Below are positions 1-10,668 of a stretch of 64,000 nt of DNA, piece by piece. A program made the translations under genes and the position numbers. Under the pieces are notes generated by a model that was given only the letters and a program-made list of their open reading frames with translations, ran no database searches and was not told where the DNA came from. The stretch's first letter is position 1. Every line of letters starts with the position of its first letter. The DNA comes from Paraescarpia echinospica (lineage: Eukaryota > Annelida > Polychaeta > Sabellida > Siboglinidae): assembly GCA_020002185.1 (NCBI GenBank), contig CM034544.1, forward strand, positions 38,170,868-38,234,867, in the 5' to 3' direction.

Positions 1-827
1 TGATCTTCTGCCGCTGTTGTTCTCTCACAGACAGGAGTTGTTCCAAGTCTGAGTCAGGTTGAGTTTCAAGCATCATGGACATTCTTGTGTTTCGTTAGAC
101 ATTTATGTGCAAAATGATTTTTCTTGATACACATTTTGCACGTCTTTCCCCATGCAGGACATAGCTCCTTCTTGAAAGGTTGACTTTTCCCGCAGAACTT
201 GCAGTTCAATCTCAGTTGTCCTCTTTGTGAGTTACTTGTGATAGCATTGGCCAAATCCTCTTCATGTTCAATTGTACATATTTGATATGCCGTGACCTCT
301 TCGCATCAGCATATTTCGATGCACTTAGCAAGAGTAAGATATGTTTCTTGCAACAATCGCTTCCTTGTAGCATTGTCGATAATTCCCAGCACAATCCGGT
401 CTCGCAGGATACTGTCTCTCATACTTGTACACAAATTGCACGTTTGTGACAGGTTGCGCAGAGCAGCCACATAATCTTCCACAGATTCAGCAGATCCTTG
501 GTTGCGGTTGTTAAACACGTAACGCTTATATATCTCATTGGTCTTTCCGACAAAATGAGCATCAAAACCATCAATGACATCCTTCAAAGTATGTGCATCT
601 GGAAAACGCATGCCATTATACTGTGTCAGTGCTTCTGGACCAATGGTATGCAGGAATAACGCCCGTTGATACTCGTCCGTTTGACTGTCGATCTTTGCGA
701 CAATAGTATAGTTTTGCCACAACTGTTTAAACAGTTTCCACTCATCTGCACCGTGTTTTGTATTAAGTGGTGGTGGAGGCTAAATTCTGGCAGGCAACAC
801 AGTATTTTGAACGTCTTGTTGTGCCAT
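1..827 (-). pseudogene. Ty3/gypsy-like retrotransposon gag remnant
   Basis: Read on the minus strand from an ATG at 827, the frame gives a short Pro-rich N-terminus, a capsid-like region (Trp-Lys-Leu-Phe, then Leu-His-Thr-Ile-Gly and Gly-Lys-Thr-Asn-Glu-Ile-Tyr) and a nucleocapsid region near 110-220. The second zinc knuckle, CKMCIKKNHFAHKC, is an intact CX2CX4HX4C. The first, starting CKFCGKSQ, has lost its His. Gag packages the element RNA into cytoplasmic particles. The frame is broken by a TAG near 782 and a TGA near 293. A frame change near 65 lets an acidic tail continue off the window edge. Pol would lie to the left, outside the window. This is not the same copy as the pol at 61-64 kb, because the orientation and spacing do not fit. 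The family call is based on motif pattern. Confidence 0.8.
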
Positions 828-879
828 ATTTGTTCTTTGAACGAGACAGTGCGCAAACGTTCCACATGGCCAAAACTAC

Positions 880-1680
880 AGTTCGCAGCAATATGCAATT
901 ATTTCACAACCAGCATATTCATCAACACTGACGTCAAGGCCTCGGGGCGGTAATCATTAAAAGCTGTTACCTTGGATTTCTTCGGAACAGAGATGATAGT
1001 CGCTACTTCGAAACAGACCAGAACAGTGTGCCGATGGAGTGAGTAGTTAAACAGTTATGTGAATACAGGAGCCAGTTCGTCAGCGCTGTGTTTCAATGTG
1101 GAGGTGGGAACATTGTCAGGACCATATGCCTTCCTGCTGATCTGCTGCTGGAAGAGCATCCTCACCTCGCTGCATGCTAAAGGGAGGAGGATGTGACATA
1201 GCAGGGCCGGGTGGGCTGACCGAGACAGGCGTCAAATGTTGACGGTCGAAGCGAGCGTAAAAGTTATTGAGGTTGTCCGGTGTTGCAGAATCACAGCCAG
1301 GAGTGGATGGCTTCTGCTTGTAGCCAGTAACACTTTGCAGGTCAGAGAGCGTGGGTGTTATAGGAAAGGAACTGGCCTTCAAGCTTGCGCCTGTAGTCAG
1401 TCTTAGCTCCCCGTATCGCTCTCTGGGCATCGCACTGGGCTTCCTTGTATAGTGCACGGTAGATACTCCTGAAACCATCCTGTTTCTCTTTCAGCGTGAA
1501 TTTCACCTGATAATTGATGAACCACGGCTTATCGTTGCTGAAAGCATTGACAGACTTCTGTGGAATACATATATCCTGGCAGAAGCTTACGTAATACGTC
1601 ACGGCGTCTGCGTTTTCATAAATGTTTGTGCACGCATGTTCAAATGATAAACAAAACATCCAGTTTCAAAACAATGTTTG
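880..1680 (-). pseudogene. LINE ORF2 fragment (linker and start of RT)
   Basis: The minus-strand reading resembles the region between endonuclease and reverse transcriptase of CR1/L2/Rex-type non-LTR elements. Landmarks in order are Tyr-Val-Ser-Phe-Cys-Gln-Asp, Asn-Asp-Lys-Pro-Trp-Phe, Asn-Asn-Phe-Tyr-Ala-Arg-Phe-Asp-Arg, then in another frame Gly-Pro-Asp-Asn-Val-Pro and VPKKSKVTAFNDYRP, the usual start of the RT domain. At least two frame changes and several stops are present, so it is dead. Endonuclease sequence is missing 5' and the RT core is missing 3', where the gag remnant begins. Which of the two elements inserted into the other is not visible. Confidence 0.75.
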
Positions 1681-1689
1681 TTGGCAATA

Positions 1690-3080
1690 CAGCCGAGACG
1701 GGTCGCATCAACCAAAATACCCTTTGATATTCAATTTTGTTTTCCACGTTCAACACGTCATACTTACTGTTAAATTTTATGACGCTGGCATATTCCGGGT
1801 AGAGGAACATACTGCTTCCCTTTAGTACTGATCAGACGTGTATTTTTCCGAGTTCTCAAGAAGCATATCGTATTACTTACTAATGCTCGGCCACTTGATT
1901 AATTATGAGTGATAAAGAACGCACAAAATCACGATTGTATGCGTTTTAACAAATAACATATGTTGAATAAATACTTCATCCGTTGTAGTTTCTTTGTACA
2001 ACTACCGCAAATAAAACGATGCTATTGGTTATGATATAGTGATCAAAGTTATATTGAATAATGTAAAGACAAGCAAAACAACGCAGAAAATTGACCAACA
2101 TATTGCCGATTTCCGTTTCCGTGATACATATCTGCTGTATCGCGTCTTCTCGTTTACTAAGTTCAACGAATATGCATTCCAGTTTGATGCCATACCCAAT
2201 ATGAGATTCGTTCACAACAAACATTTGTATGCGTGCGATTAAATAAATACGACCAAACAAAACCTCCATCATATGACTTAATTGGTGGTTAGTTGAGTTC
2301 CCTTCAACTACAATTCATACTCGTTGTCATTTAATATACTAAATTGCCAAGACCCGCAGCATATGTCTGATATACTGATTCCCAGAAATATACAACACGG
2401 ACATTGATATCAGATGATCTGAAAATATAACAGAGACAAAACAGACAACAGGGATCGTGCTTATCAACAACAACATATCTGCATCTATCTTATGCGTCTC
2501 CCTAAACAAAGGCGTACGCCCTAGTAACAATGTTACTTCATTAAATGAAAATTGAAGACATACTATTTTAGAATAGCTAACAACTAACCTACTAATGATA
2601 GCCATTTCAATATATTTACTTTTGCTATCTAATAATTAGTATTGTATCATATGTTACTATGCCATTTGGTTTTCTTCACAACACCATGTGACATCATTAT
2701 ATAAATACGTTGCTGTCACTTACAGTTAAACATCTAGATTATGTCATCAGTAAAACTTAGACAATACAATGTGAAACGCCATCAACAAACCTATAGATAA
2801 TGTATTCACAAACATATACCAGTATATCCGTTTTCACGCATAAGTGTCCTGGCACAACATATATGGGACCGGCGGAAAACGGAAATGCACCAATTAGATG
2901 TATCGAATAATCCGCGTAGGTACGATTATCAGCTGTGTCCTGCCTTACGTATTAGAAAATATGTAATCCCCGGATCGGCCTTATAAGCAAACACCGAATA
3001 CTCCAACTCCAAAATAATAGAATTCCTGAATGATGATTGACGTGGTCTTCTTTGCTTCATTAATAACGAAGCAGACACGA
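1690..3080. other. No gene recognised
   Basis: AT-rich sequence with only short open frames and no recognisable protein motif, RNA gene or sizeable repeat. Confidence 0.5.
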
Positions 3081-3084
3081 TCGA

Positions 3085-4155
3085 TCAGTGACGACAATTA
3101 ACAAAAAAATGGCGCACGTCGTCACGGAATGCCCTACTCATGCAGCTATATATGGCCGGATTAACGACGGAATGTATGACGTAGACACGCCTTACTTCAC
3201 GTGGGACACCAACGCCGATAGTCTGCAACCAGTAGGGATTCCAACAAGAAATAAATACGACGGTAACCACGAATAACATCAATGCCGCTTTCGCTTCGTG
3301 TGTTTGTTTATTGACTGCCGATGTTTTAGTAATCTGACCTGACAGCACGCAGATTGTGCTCGGCCCCGTTGTTGATCTTTGTGTTGGCGGTTCCAGCGAC
3401 GTTGATGTTGTCGCGACGCTTGTTAGAGGAACATCAAGGGGTATATTTTTGGTGTTGACACTACTGGTCGATGACGGGTTCAACTGTGTCTTCCGGCGCC
3501 GAAGACGTAGTAAGAGCTTCCGAGCGAGCAGCGTGTACATGACGAGAATGACGAGTGTGCAGAAACCCAGGTGCACCATCAGATGGAACGTCGCGATGTT
3601 CGGCAAACCGAGCGCCCTCAGCATCTTTGTGGCGACCATCGTCGCCAGCGCAATCAGCGCTGTCACCACTAGCGCCACTTTTCCTCGACGCGGACTAAAC
3701 GTGAACGAGTGCGGTCGGGCGATGCTCCAGTAGCGCTCCACCGCGGTCAATGTCAGAACTAACAGGGAAAACCCAATGCCGAATATGAACGTCGACCACA
3801 TGATTATGTAGATGGGCTCGCTCTTTCTCGTCACGCCCATCACCGAAATTATAGCGTAGCTGATGCATATCACTACATCAGTCAGAGCCAAGGCGAACAT
3901 GTACATTCGGACGGATGATGTCAGTTTGCGAGCGTACACAGCTACCACCAGTAGATTGCCTGGGATGCCGGCTATGACGGTAGCAAACATACATATCTCA
4001 AATGTGTCCATAGCAAGTGAAACTATAGCTCCGGCGCGCGCATCATTCGACGCACTGTCGCTCCGTGTCGTCCAATTATCCGGATTATCGTTGCTTCCTA
4101 TCAAACAAATAAAATAGCAATAACCTTTTACTAATACAATTGTATGTAGCTGCAA
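3085..4155 (-). CDS. Orphan rhodopsin-like (class A) GPCR
   Basis: Seven hydrophobic segments are readable over 356 codons, at about residues 51-75, 84-108, 114-138, 158-178, 191-213, 287-312 and 322-338. Class A signatures are GN (66-67, TM1), LALTD (89-93, TM2), ERY (140-142, end of TM3), CWNPYW (304-309, TM6) and NPAIY (332-336, TM7). A basic stretch begins intracellular loop 3 (211-222), which is long and Ser/Thr-rich, and there is an N-glycosylation sequon at N27. It would sit in the plasma membrane and signal through G proteins; the ligand is unknown. Oddities: there is no Cys at the start of TM3 or in a very short extracellular loop 2, and no Trp in TM4, so the usual loop-2 disulfide cannot form. 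The first ~19 codons may be intron, because a pyrimidine-rich stretch ending in AG abuts 4097. Met49 is an alternative start just before TM1. Codon use and the open frame suggest a live gene. Confidence 0.88.
   Translation of the reverse strand: MQLHTIVLVKGYCYFICLIGSNDNPDNWTTRSDSASNDARAGAIVSLAMDTFEICMFATVIAGIPGNLLVVAVYARKLTSSVRMYMFALALTDVVICISYAIISVMGVTRKSEPIYIIMWSTFIFGIGFSLLVLTLTAVERYWSIARPHSFTFSPRRGKVALVVTALIALATMVATKMLRALGLPNIATFHLMVHLGFCTLVILVMYTLLARKLLLRLRRRKTQLNPSSTSSVNTKNIPLDVPLTSVATTSTSLEPPTQRSTTGPSTICVLSGQITKTSAVNKQTHEAKAALMLFVVTVVFISCWNPYWLQTIGVGVPREVRRVYVIHSVVNPAIYSCMSRAFRDDVRHFFVNCRH
4097..4115 (-). promoter_or_regulatory. Candidate 3' splice site upstream of GPCR
   Basis: On the minus strand a T-rich tract ends in GATAG, followed by GAAGCAACG. 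If used, the coding exon starts at 4097 and the true N-terminus comes from an exon further right that I cannot identify. RNA evidence would decide this. Confidence 0.4.
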
Positions 4156-4159
4156 TGTT

Positions 4160-4740
4160 GAATGATACTCTTACACATAAGTGTATTTATAGGGGATCAA
4201 TATCAATGTTTAATATATAGTAATGACGATTGCATTCTTCGCTTAAAACGGATTGAATAAATTTAGATATTGATTTAACAGTTGTCACGGAACAGAGCAC
4301 CCTTACTAGTTATAAACACATTCTTGCATACACCTATACAGACATGTAGCAAACAGCCAGCATACATTGCAAATGTTATCAGCAAAATATATTAAATGTA
4401 AAATACATTAACACCGAATTTCACATGTATTATTTGCAGCAACGTTTGGACAAGCAGTTACCCAAAAGCTTTATCATTCACTAGTCATACGAATGCAAAG
4501 TTCCCCACGTCGAGTACATGAGGACATCCAGACTCGCTGATTTGTAATATTTCATGTGTAGAACGTAGATTATTGAGCAAAACTTATCTTCAATTATTTA
4601 TCGATTTTGTTGTTATTATTACTATAATTATTATTAATATGCAATATTATCTCCTTCTCTGCCTTTCTCCCTCCCCCTCCCTTCCTACCCCTTTATTTGT
4701 CTATATAATATTATATTTATGTTTCTGTATATCTGTCTGT
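4160..4740. other. No gene recognised; presumed upstream flank of GPCR
   Basis: AT-rich non-coding sequence on the 5' side of the receptor gene. No clear promoter element could be singled out. Confidence 0.4.
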
Positions 4741-4745
4741 CTGTC

Positions 4746-5000
<255 letters not shown>

Positions 5001-5365
5001 GAACAAATTGTTAGGAACAACTAATGGCAAGAATAACTTGTTTTAATATGTACAACGAACATGGACAGACAGAGCAGTGCTATAGGGTCTGTATCACAGT
5101 ATGCATTGTCAGTGCATAATGATTATTTGAGGAACACACACTTGTTCGTGAATTGATCGTGTTGCGGAAGTTTAGTGAAACCGTACGTATGCATTATGTA
5201 TAGAGGCTCGCCAAATATACATGGATAACACGAATGCTCAATTACTCCCTAAGCTGAAGCGGTGCACCTTCAGAGTAAAATACAACGACGTGTGTGATAC
5301 CGATATAGATTGGTATGTGTTGTAAAACGTTTTGGACGTTTCTTTAAACCGTTTGAAATAAATAT

Positions 5366-5737
5366 ATATGTTGTGTCACACGTCATGCATGCATGCATAC
5401 TAAAAGTCTGTGAAGGAAATATGTTGTGTGACACATCATGCATGCATGTATACTTAAAGTCTGTGAAGGAAATATGTTGTGTTACACATCATGCTTGCAT
5501 GCATACTCAAAGTCTGTGAAGGAAATATGTTGTGTGACACATCATGCATGCATGCATACTCAAAGTCTGTGAAGGACATATGTTGTGTGACACATCATGC
5601 ATGCATGCATACTCAAAGCCTGTGAAGGATATATGTTGTGTGACACGTCATGCGTGCATGCATACTCAAAGTCTGTGAAGGAAATATGTTGTGTGACACA
5701 TCATGCATGCATACTCAAAGTCTGTGAAGGACATTTG
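5366..5737. repeat. 53-bp minisatellite, about 7 copies
   Basis: The ATG of ATGTTGTGT recurs at 5368, 5421, 5474, 5527, 5580, 5633 and 5686, exactly 53 bp apart each time. The last unit has lost 4 bp. Each unit contains an alternating GCATGCATGCAT core and ends in AAAGTCTGTGAAGGA. Unit divergence is only a few percent, so the array is recent. The unit is not a multiple of 3, so the apparent His-Ala-Cys peptides are not a protein repeat. Confidence 0.95.
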
Positions 5738-6008
5738 CTATATATTAGTAAAGTATTAGGGGTGGCAATAAGGCATATTATTTAAGGGAAATTATCAACC
5801 AAAAACGAAATACATTGGCATAATAGTTTATGTGTGACGACATTGACTGTGATACCGTACGAATACTCGTATTTCGTAACTGTACACTATTGTTCACTCA
5901 GTGATTAGTTTGTTCTGCAACACGGAAATCGTCCTAAATTGTTTATCATTACAACGAAGTTCTCGCTAGCCGTACTGCTAGATGAGAAGTTTTGCAGTTA
6001 TGTATATG

Positions 6009-7939
6009 TATTAGAGTGGCCCAATTTTACATGGTGAAATAAAAATAAATAAACCATGCATATGGGCTAAAAAGGTGAGGTTGGCTGAGAAAACAACTCT
6101 GGTAAAATTTCAGAAAAATCCATTTCGAGGAAGAGACCTCTCAAAGCACCCGAATTTTTTTTTAAAGCACGAAATACATTTAAAAACACGTTATGTCAAT
6201 ATATACTTAATCTATTTTGATTACATTTTACTGTGTTCTAATTTCTATTCATAATAACTATGTCAAGACAATAGAACAATCAATCACGTTATAAGTATAA
6301 ATCTCCTACAATTGTAAAAAAATATAAAAATGTAAGGTTTTGTTCATTTCTAAAAACAGTAATCCATCATAATTGACTACATTATATAGATAATTTACAT
6401 TAATTATAAATCACACAATATTTTGTTAAATTGCACTTAGACAAATTACACAGCACAATTTAATCAGGCAGATGTTTTGTAACTAAGCTCTGTTGAACGT
6501 CGCACAAGCAGTAACTGTTGTCGTTCATTGTTCTGATGCTGTTGTTACCAGGCCGAATGAGCCGCTTCGTACTAGATCTGCAGCAAACGTGTGGTTAGTT
6601 AGGCAACCGCTTCCTTGTATCGAGAACCTGAACCAACTGCCTACAATTGGTGACGTTCTGCGGCGAGTTTTCTACGACTTGAAAGTGAAGAAGCTGACGC
6701 TGCCTGCAAGCTGCAACAATGCGGTAGGTGAAGTGCTGCGGATTTGGCATCTGGCTAAATTTCCGACGACGCAGAAGCCGAATGCTGTCGATAAGCTGAA
6801 GAAACTCTATCAGCTGCATGTAAACACATGTAATAACAAACACAGGCGCAGTAAGAGGCAAGCTGAGCTGGAAACTGAATTTAGCAGTCGATTGCTGGAA
6901 CGGTTTGATGTGGTACATGCAGAGTGTGATCAGCTGATCCGCATTGTTCGTGATGTTTCTGCAAGATGAACGAAGTGAGAGGAAGATGGTGATGGCTGGG
7001 AGGACTAGATTTTCGAAGTGAAAGAGCAGACACGCACGACAAAAACGAAAATACGACGAGATGCAGCGACGAGACAACTGAGACCGAGTCGACAACCAAG
7101 CCACTCACAGAGTCATCACAGGATGAACAGTCGGATTCTGATGGCCCACTGGACGTTGGTGTGGCTATCTCTATCAACAAATATCACCAGAAACATTTAT
7201 ATATATCTGGATCATCGCAGTCTTCTGAGCGGGCCGAACCAATTCCCTGAACCAAGAAGGTAGCACGGCGCTGTCTTGTTGATGATAGAAGAAGATAGTC
7301 TCGTTCAATTAATTGCACCTCGCCAATTTCGCAACGGAACGTTCGTTCTACTTCTTCACTGCTCTCAAGATTGAACGCAGCTTTCTCAACAGCAAGCCTG
7401 AGACGTGGCCAAACTTGTGACGGATTTCAACCCGGCTCTCACAGATGACGAAGAGCAGCGCCAGCTCATCTTCCAAGTCGTAGAGTCGCATGGTGGGCTG
7501 ATGCCTCAGGCTACAAAGACGAGGATGATGGATCTTTAATAAGGCAAAAACAGCGTTTCTGCTATTTTTTATATGTGGGATTGTGTGTATGTTTACCTTA
7601 TTACAAATGCTATGCCCAGAAATTTCAAATGTTCATCCTGGAGTGCAATAAATCTGTTTCTCTAAAAATGTTGAGCTAATTTTTATTAGGGGTAATGTAT
7701 GTATGATTCGTAGGTCACAGTGGTAATTTTAGTAAAATAGGTTCATTAGATTTTGAGATATGGTGTTCTTAAATGTATCCCTATATTGCGATTTTACAAA
7801 AACTTTGGGTGCTTTGAGCAGTGTTTTCCTCTCAATGGTTTTCTCTGAAATTTTAACACAGTTGTTTTCTAACCCACCCTCACCTTTTTAGCTCATATGC
7901 ATGGTTGATTTCAAAAATATTATTATTTTGCCACCCTAA
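6009..7939. mobile_element. DNA transposon with ~160-bp terminal inverted repeats
   Basis: The left end begins TTAGAGTGGC and the right end, reverse-complemented, begins TTAGGGTGGC. Both then share long imperfect blocks in the same order: ACCATGCATATG, AGCTAAAAAGGTGAGG, AGAAAACAACT, AAAATTTCAGA and CTCAAAGCACCC. The arms extend to about 6165 and 7785. The flanks are TATATGTA and TATGCATA, so a short TA-rich target duplication is possible but not clear. The interior holds the decayed gene at 6493-7540. The superfamily is not obvious from the termini. Confidence 0.85.
6493..7540 (+). pseudogene. Decayed conserved protein carried by the TIR element
   Basis: The first frame (6493-6969) reads as a helical N-terminal domain: Val-Leu-Arg-Arg-Val-Phe-Tyr, then VGEVLRIWHLAKFPTTQK, then a basic stretch and LLERFDVVHAECDQL. 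It resembles an uncharacterised family I remember from aphid, Hydra and other invertebrate genomes. There an FDIAHA motif is followed by a Phe-Leu-x-x-Gln-Arg/Met-x-Gly segment. That next segment (MFLQDERSERKMVMAGR) is present at 6955-7005 but one frame off. An acidic Ser/Thr/Asp linker follows at 7014-7190, and another frame at 7406-7540 ends in TAA. At least two frameshifts separate the pieces. The function is unknown and no transposase catalytic motif is visible, so its role in mobility is inference from location only. Confidence 0.6.
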
Positions 7940-7944
7940 TATGC

Positions 7945-7992
<48 letters not shown>
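7945..7992. repeat. (TA)n microsatellite
   Basis: Alternating AT/TA run just outside the right terminal repeat of the preceding element. Confidence 0.9.
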
Positions 7993-7995
<3 letters not shown>

Positions 7996-7999
7996 AATT

Positions 8000-9465
8000 A
8001 GGTAAATACTATGTACAAAGCAACGCGCTGTCAGTAGAACGGACCTGTATAAAATGTGACCAATCTTAACCAAATGAGTCACTTGTCGGCTTTTTTCAAT
8101 ACAAAGTTATTGACATCGTTTGAAAGAGCAGATACCCAACTTTCATACGATGTATTACACAAGGAGATATCTCAATCATAACTGAAGTTACGGCTCACCA
8201 AACATGTGTGGGATTGAAGTCTTCAATCCGAGAAAACGGCCTTCAAAGTTTAAGCAACATATTTGTTGTGTTTCAGGTAATGTACCTTAGTTACCATGGA
8301 CAGAGGTTGCTAAAATTTGGAACACTCCGAGAAAATTACATTCTGAAGACATTCTGTTAATATGAAAACAATATATTTGATAAAAATAGCAGTACAATTA
8401 ATTGTTTGTGTAATTACCACTATTGCTAGAAAAGCTCAAACTCTGCAGCACTATTATACATTAAACCCTAGTTAGCATTGTCATATATGGATGATGTTTG
8501 GAACACTTGACGATAATGGCATTCCCTTGACAATACATTAATATACTAATTAAACCTTTGTCAGAAATAAGTTAGCAACAAATTATTTGCTTGCGTAATT
8601 ACTGGCATTGTTAAGAAAAGGGAAAACCGGCAGCTCTTATATCATTATACATTAAATTTTGTAGAGGTATCTGTCATTAGTGGGTCAGTAAGAATGTTAT
8701 TGTTTTTATTATTATTTTTATATTATTATTGTTATTAAAAAAAAAACTTTTTCAGATTTATGAAAACATAAATACGATGAACAGTTTTCGTAATCGTCAT
8801 AGTAAAACACAACAGATAGTCATATTTAACAAGAATTTTAATACCAAAGAATAATGTAACTACATAACGATAACAGATCGGTGACAATGTCCAGTAAGTC
8901 AAGTGTAGCTTCCAGACCCGCCACATCCTCGCTTGCGTGGTATCGGCACGGCGCGCACGGCCACGGGTGCAGGGAACGGGTTCGCTGGATTTTGAGTAAT
9001 TTTTGCATATTATTTAATAATGTGGCAACAAAACGCACACGACCTATTCTTGTAACCATTGACCTGACAGCCGTTAAGTTAATGTTGATTAGAATGTCAG
9101 CAATAAGGCAGTCAAAGTAAATAATAACTACAGCTTACAATATATTCTACATGATACAAATACATGAACAAATCCAGTTTTTTATTGTTATTTCCTAATA
9201 TGAAGCATTGAAGGCACGGAATAAGGCAGCTTCCCTGCTCATTGGAAATTTTTCGAACAGAACAGTTGACAACATGCAACATGTTGAGGCTCAGTTTCTG
9301 ATGTTTAAGCTAACATGTTTCATTTATAAATCATGTATATAATTTAACTGTTGGCCAAAAAGGATGCACCAACCAGTGGGTAGGGGAGATGCAGTTTTGT
9401 ATACAAACATTTGAAAAAAGTTAAGTGTACCTAGAATCTGGTTTTCAGTCATTCAATATAATTTA
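8000..9465. other. No gene recognised
   Basis: AT-rich non-coding DNA. One GC-richer patch at 8880-9000 can be read as protein on the minus strand but has no recognisable motif. Confidence 0.4.
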
Positions 9466-9468
9466 AGT

Positions 9469-9644
9469 TGTACATTCATGTTTATGCCAGAAGTGGAGTC
9501 CATCCACTTGGACCCACGTTAGGATCCACCCCGATCCCTTGTTGTAATACCATAATTGTACATCCATGTTTATGCCAGAAGTGGAGTCCATCCACTTGGA
9601 CCCACGTTAGGATCCACCCCGATCCCTTGTTGTAATACCACATT
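9469..9644. repeat. 88-bp tandem duplication with internal hairpin
   Basis: Two nearly identical 88-bp copies (9469-9556 and 9557-9644). Each contains AAGTGGAGTCCATCCACTT, a 7-bp stem with a 5-nt loop. No coding sense was seen. Confidence 0.93.
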
Positions 9645-10149
9645 TCAATTGTAAAACGTATTTTAACAAACTATCTTTTAATAAATGTTTATTAAACTTT
9701 AATAAACAAACAAGCACGTACATGAACGATTTTTCAATAAAGTGATTGTATACGAGTAATATTGTTTATTTGTGTTTGTTAGGGAAATGCACACCTACGC
9801 ATCTCCCTGCGAAATAATTACTGTTTCGTTGCCAACGTAGCACGGGCGAATTTAGGCTTCAGTACTTCATGAACATTAATGGGAACCGACAAGCCGCAAA
9901 TCTACCCTCAAACAGTGTTATTTTCTGTATGCATCCTTCCGTCTAAGTAGGTAAAAAGTTGTGTAGTATCACTTATACTATAATGAGTAGCTATTCAATG
10001 CATTTGATTTTGTTATTAGTTATGTTGTTATGCATTTGGCCACTTAAACCATTCGGCGCTGGAGCGTAGAGGCGGCGCCCAGTGCCGATACGTTGAATGT
10101 GTAAATTATTTCAATTTTTTAGACATCACAATAAATAACCATTTAAACT

Positions 10150-10458
10150 GACAGAGTCATACAAACAAAATAGCAAATAAAATATATAAAACAATAGGCA
10201 TACTAAATAAAACTTTTTTACCACCTATTATATTATGTACAATGCTCTTATTCTCCCTCATATTAATTATGGCTGTCTTTTGTGGGGTCATCAGGCATAT
10301 CGTGCTCTTATTCTCCCTCATATTAATTGTGGCTGTCTTTTGTGGGGTCATCAGGCATATCGTGCTCTTATTCTCCCTCATATTAATTGTGACTGTCTTT
10401 TATGGGGTCATCAGGCATATCGAATTTTCAAATTACAGAAAAAAGCCATACGAATAAT
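10150..10458 (+). mobile_element. Older LINE, RT C-terminal part (left half of split copy)
   Basis: The plus-strand reading shows NKIANKIYKTIGILNK, then ILPHINYGCLLWG and FKLQKKAIRII, a characteristic order for the thumb region of jockey/L2-like LINE reverse transcriptases. A frame change occurs near 10240. The reading stops at the RTE insertion point and resumes at 13542 with Ser-Lys-Tyr-Asn-Thr-His-Thr. The 60-bp triplication at 10243-10422 lies inside it. Confidence 0.78.
10243..10422 (+). repeat. 60-bp in-frame tandem triplication inside the LINE RT
   Basis: Three units of exactly 60 bp (starting 10243, 10303 and 10363) differ at only a few bases. Each encodes the same 20 residues around ILPHIN and LLWG. 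Because the unit is 20 codons, the frame survives. Confidence 0.95.
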
Positions 10459-10668
10459 CATCATCATCATCATTGTGCAGCCGTGGTATCCCGTGGTTGG
10501 GCGAAGGCCTGAGCATGTCGTTTCCAAATCTGCCTGTCTTGCGCTATCCTCTGACAGATGGTGCCCTTCCACTATTCGTCTAGTTCGTCTCTCTACCGTC
10601 TCGCCGGTCTTCCTGTAGATCGTTTCCGTTAGTAAGGTCTCCAGGTTGTGATACGCGATGTCCATCGC

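Noticed and set aside
5366..5737. CRISPR-like regular array
   Set aside because: The repeat and its 'spacers' are one tandem unit with no variable spacer, in animal DNA; it is a minisatellite.
8838..9059. Possible exon in a GC-rich patch on the minus strand
   Set aside because: Open but without motif, splice context or homology I recognise; too weak to call.
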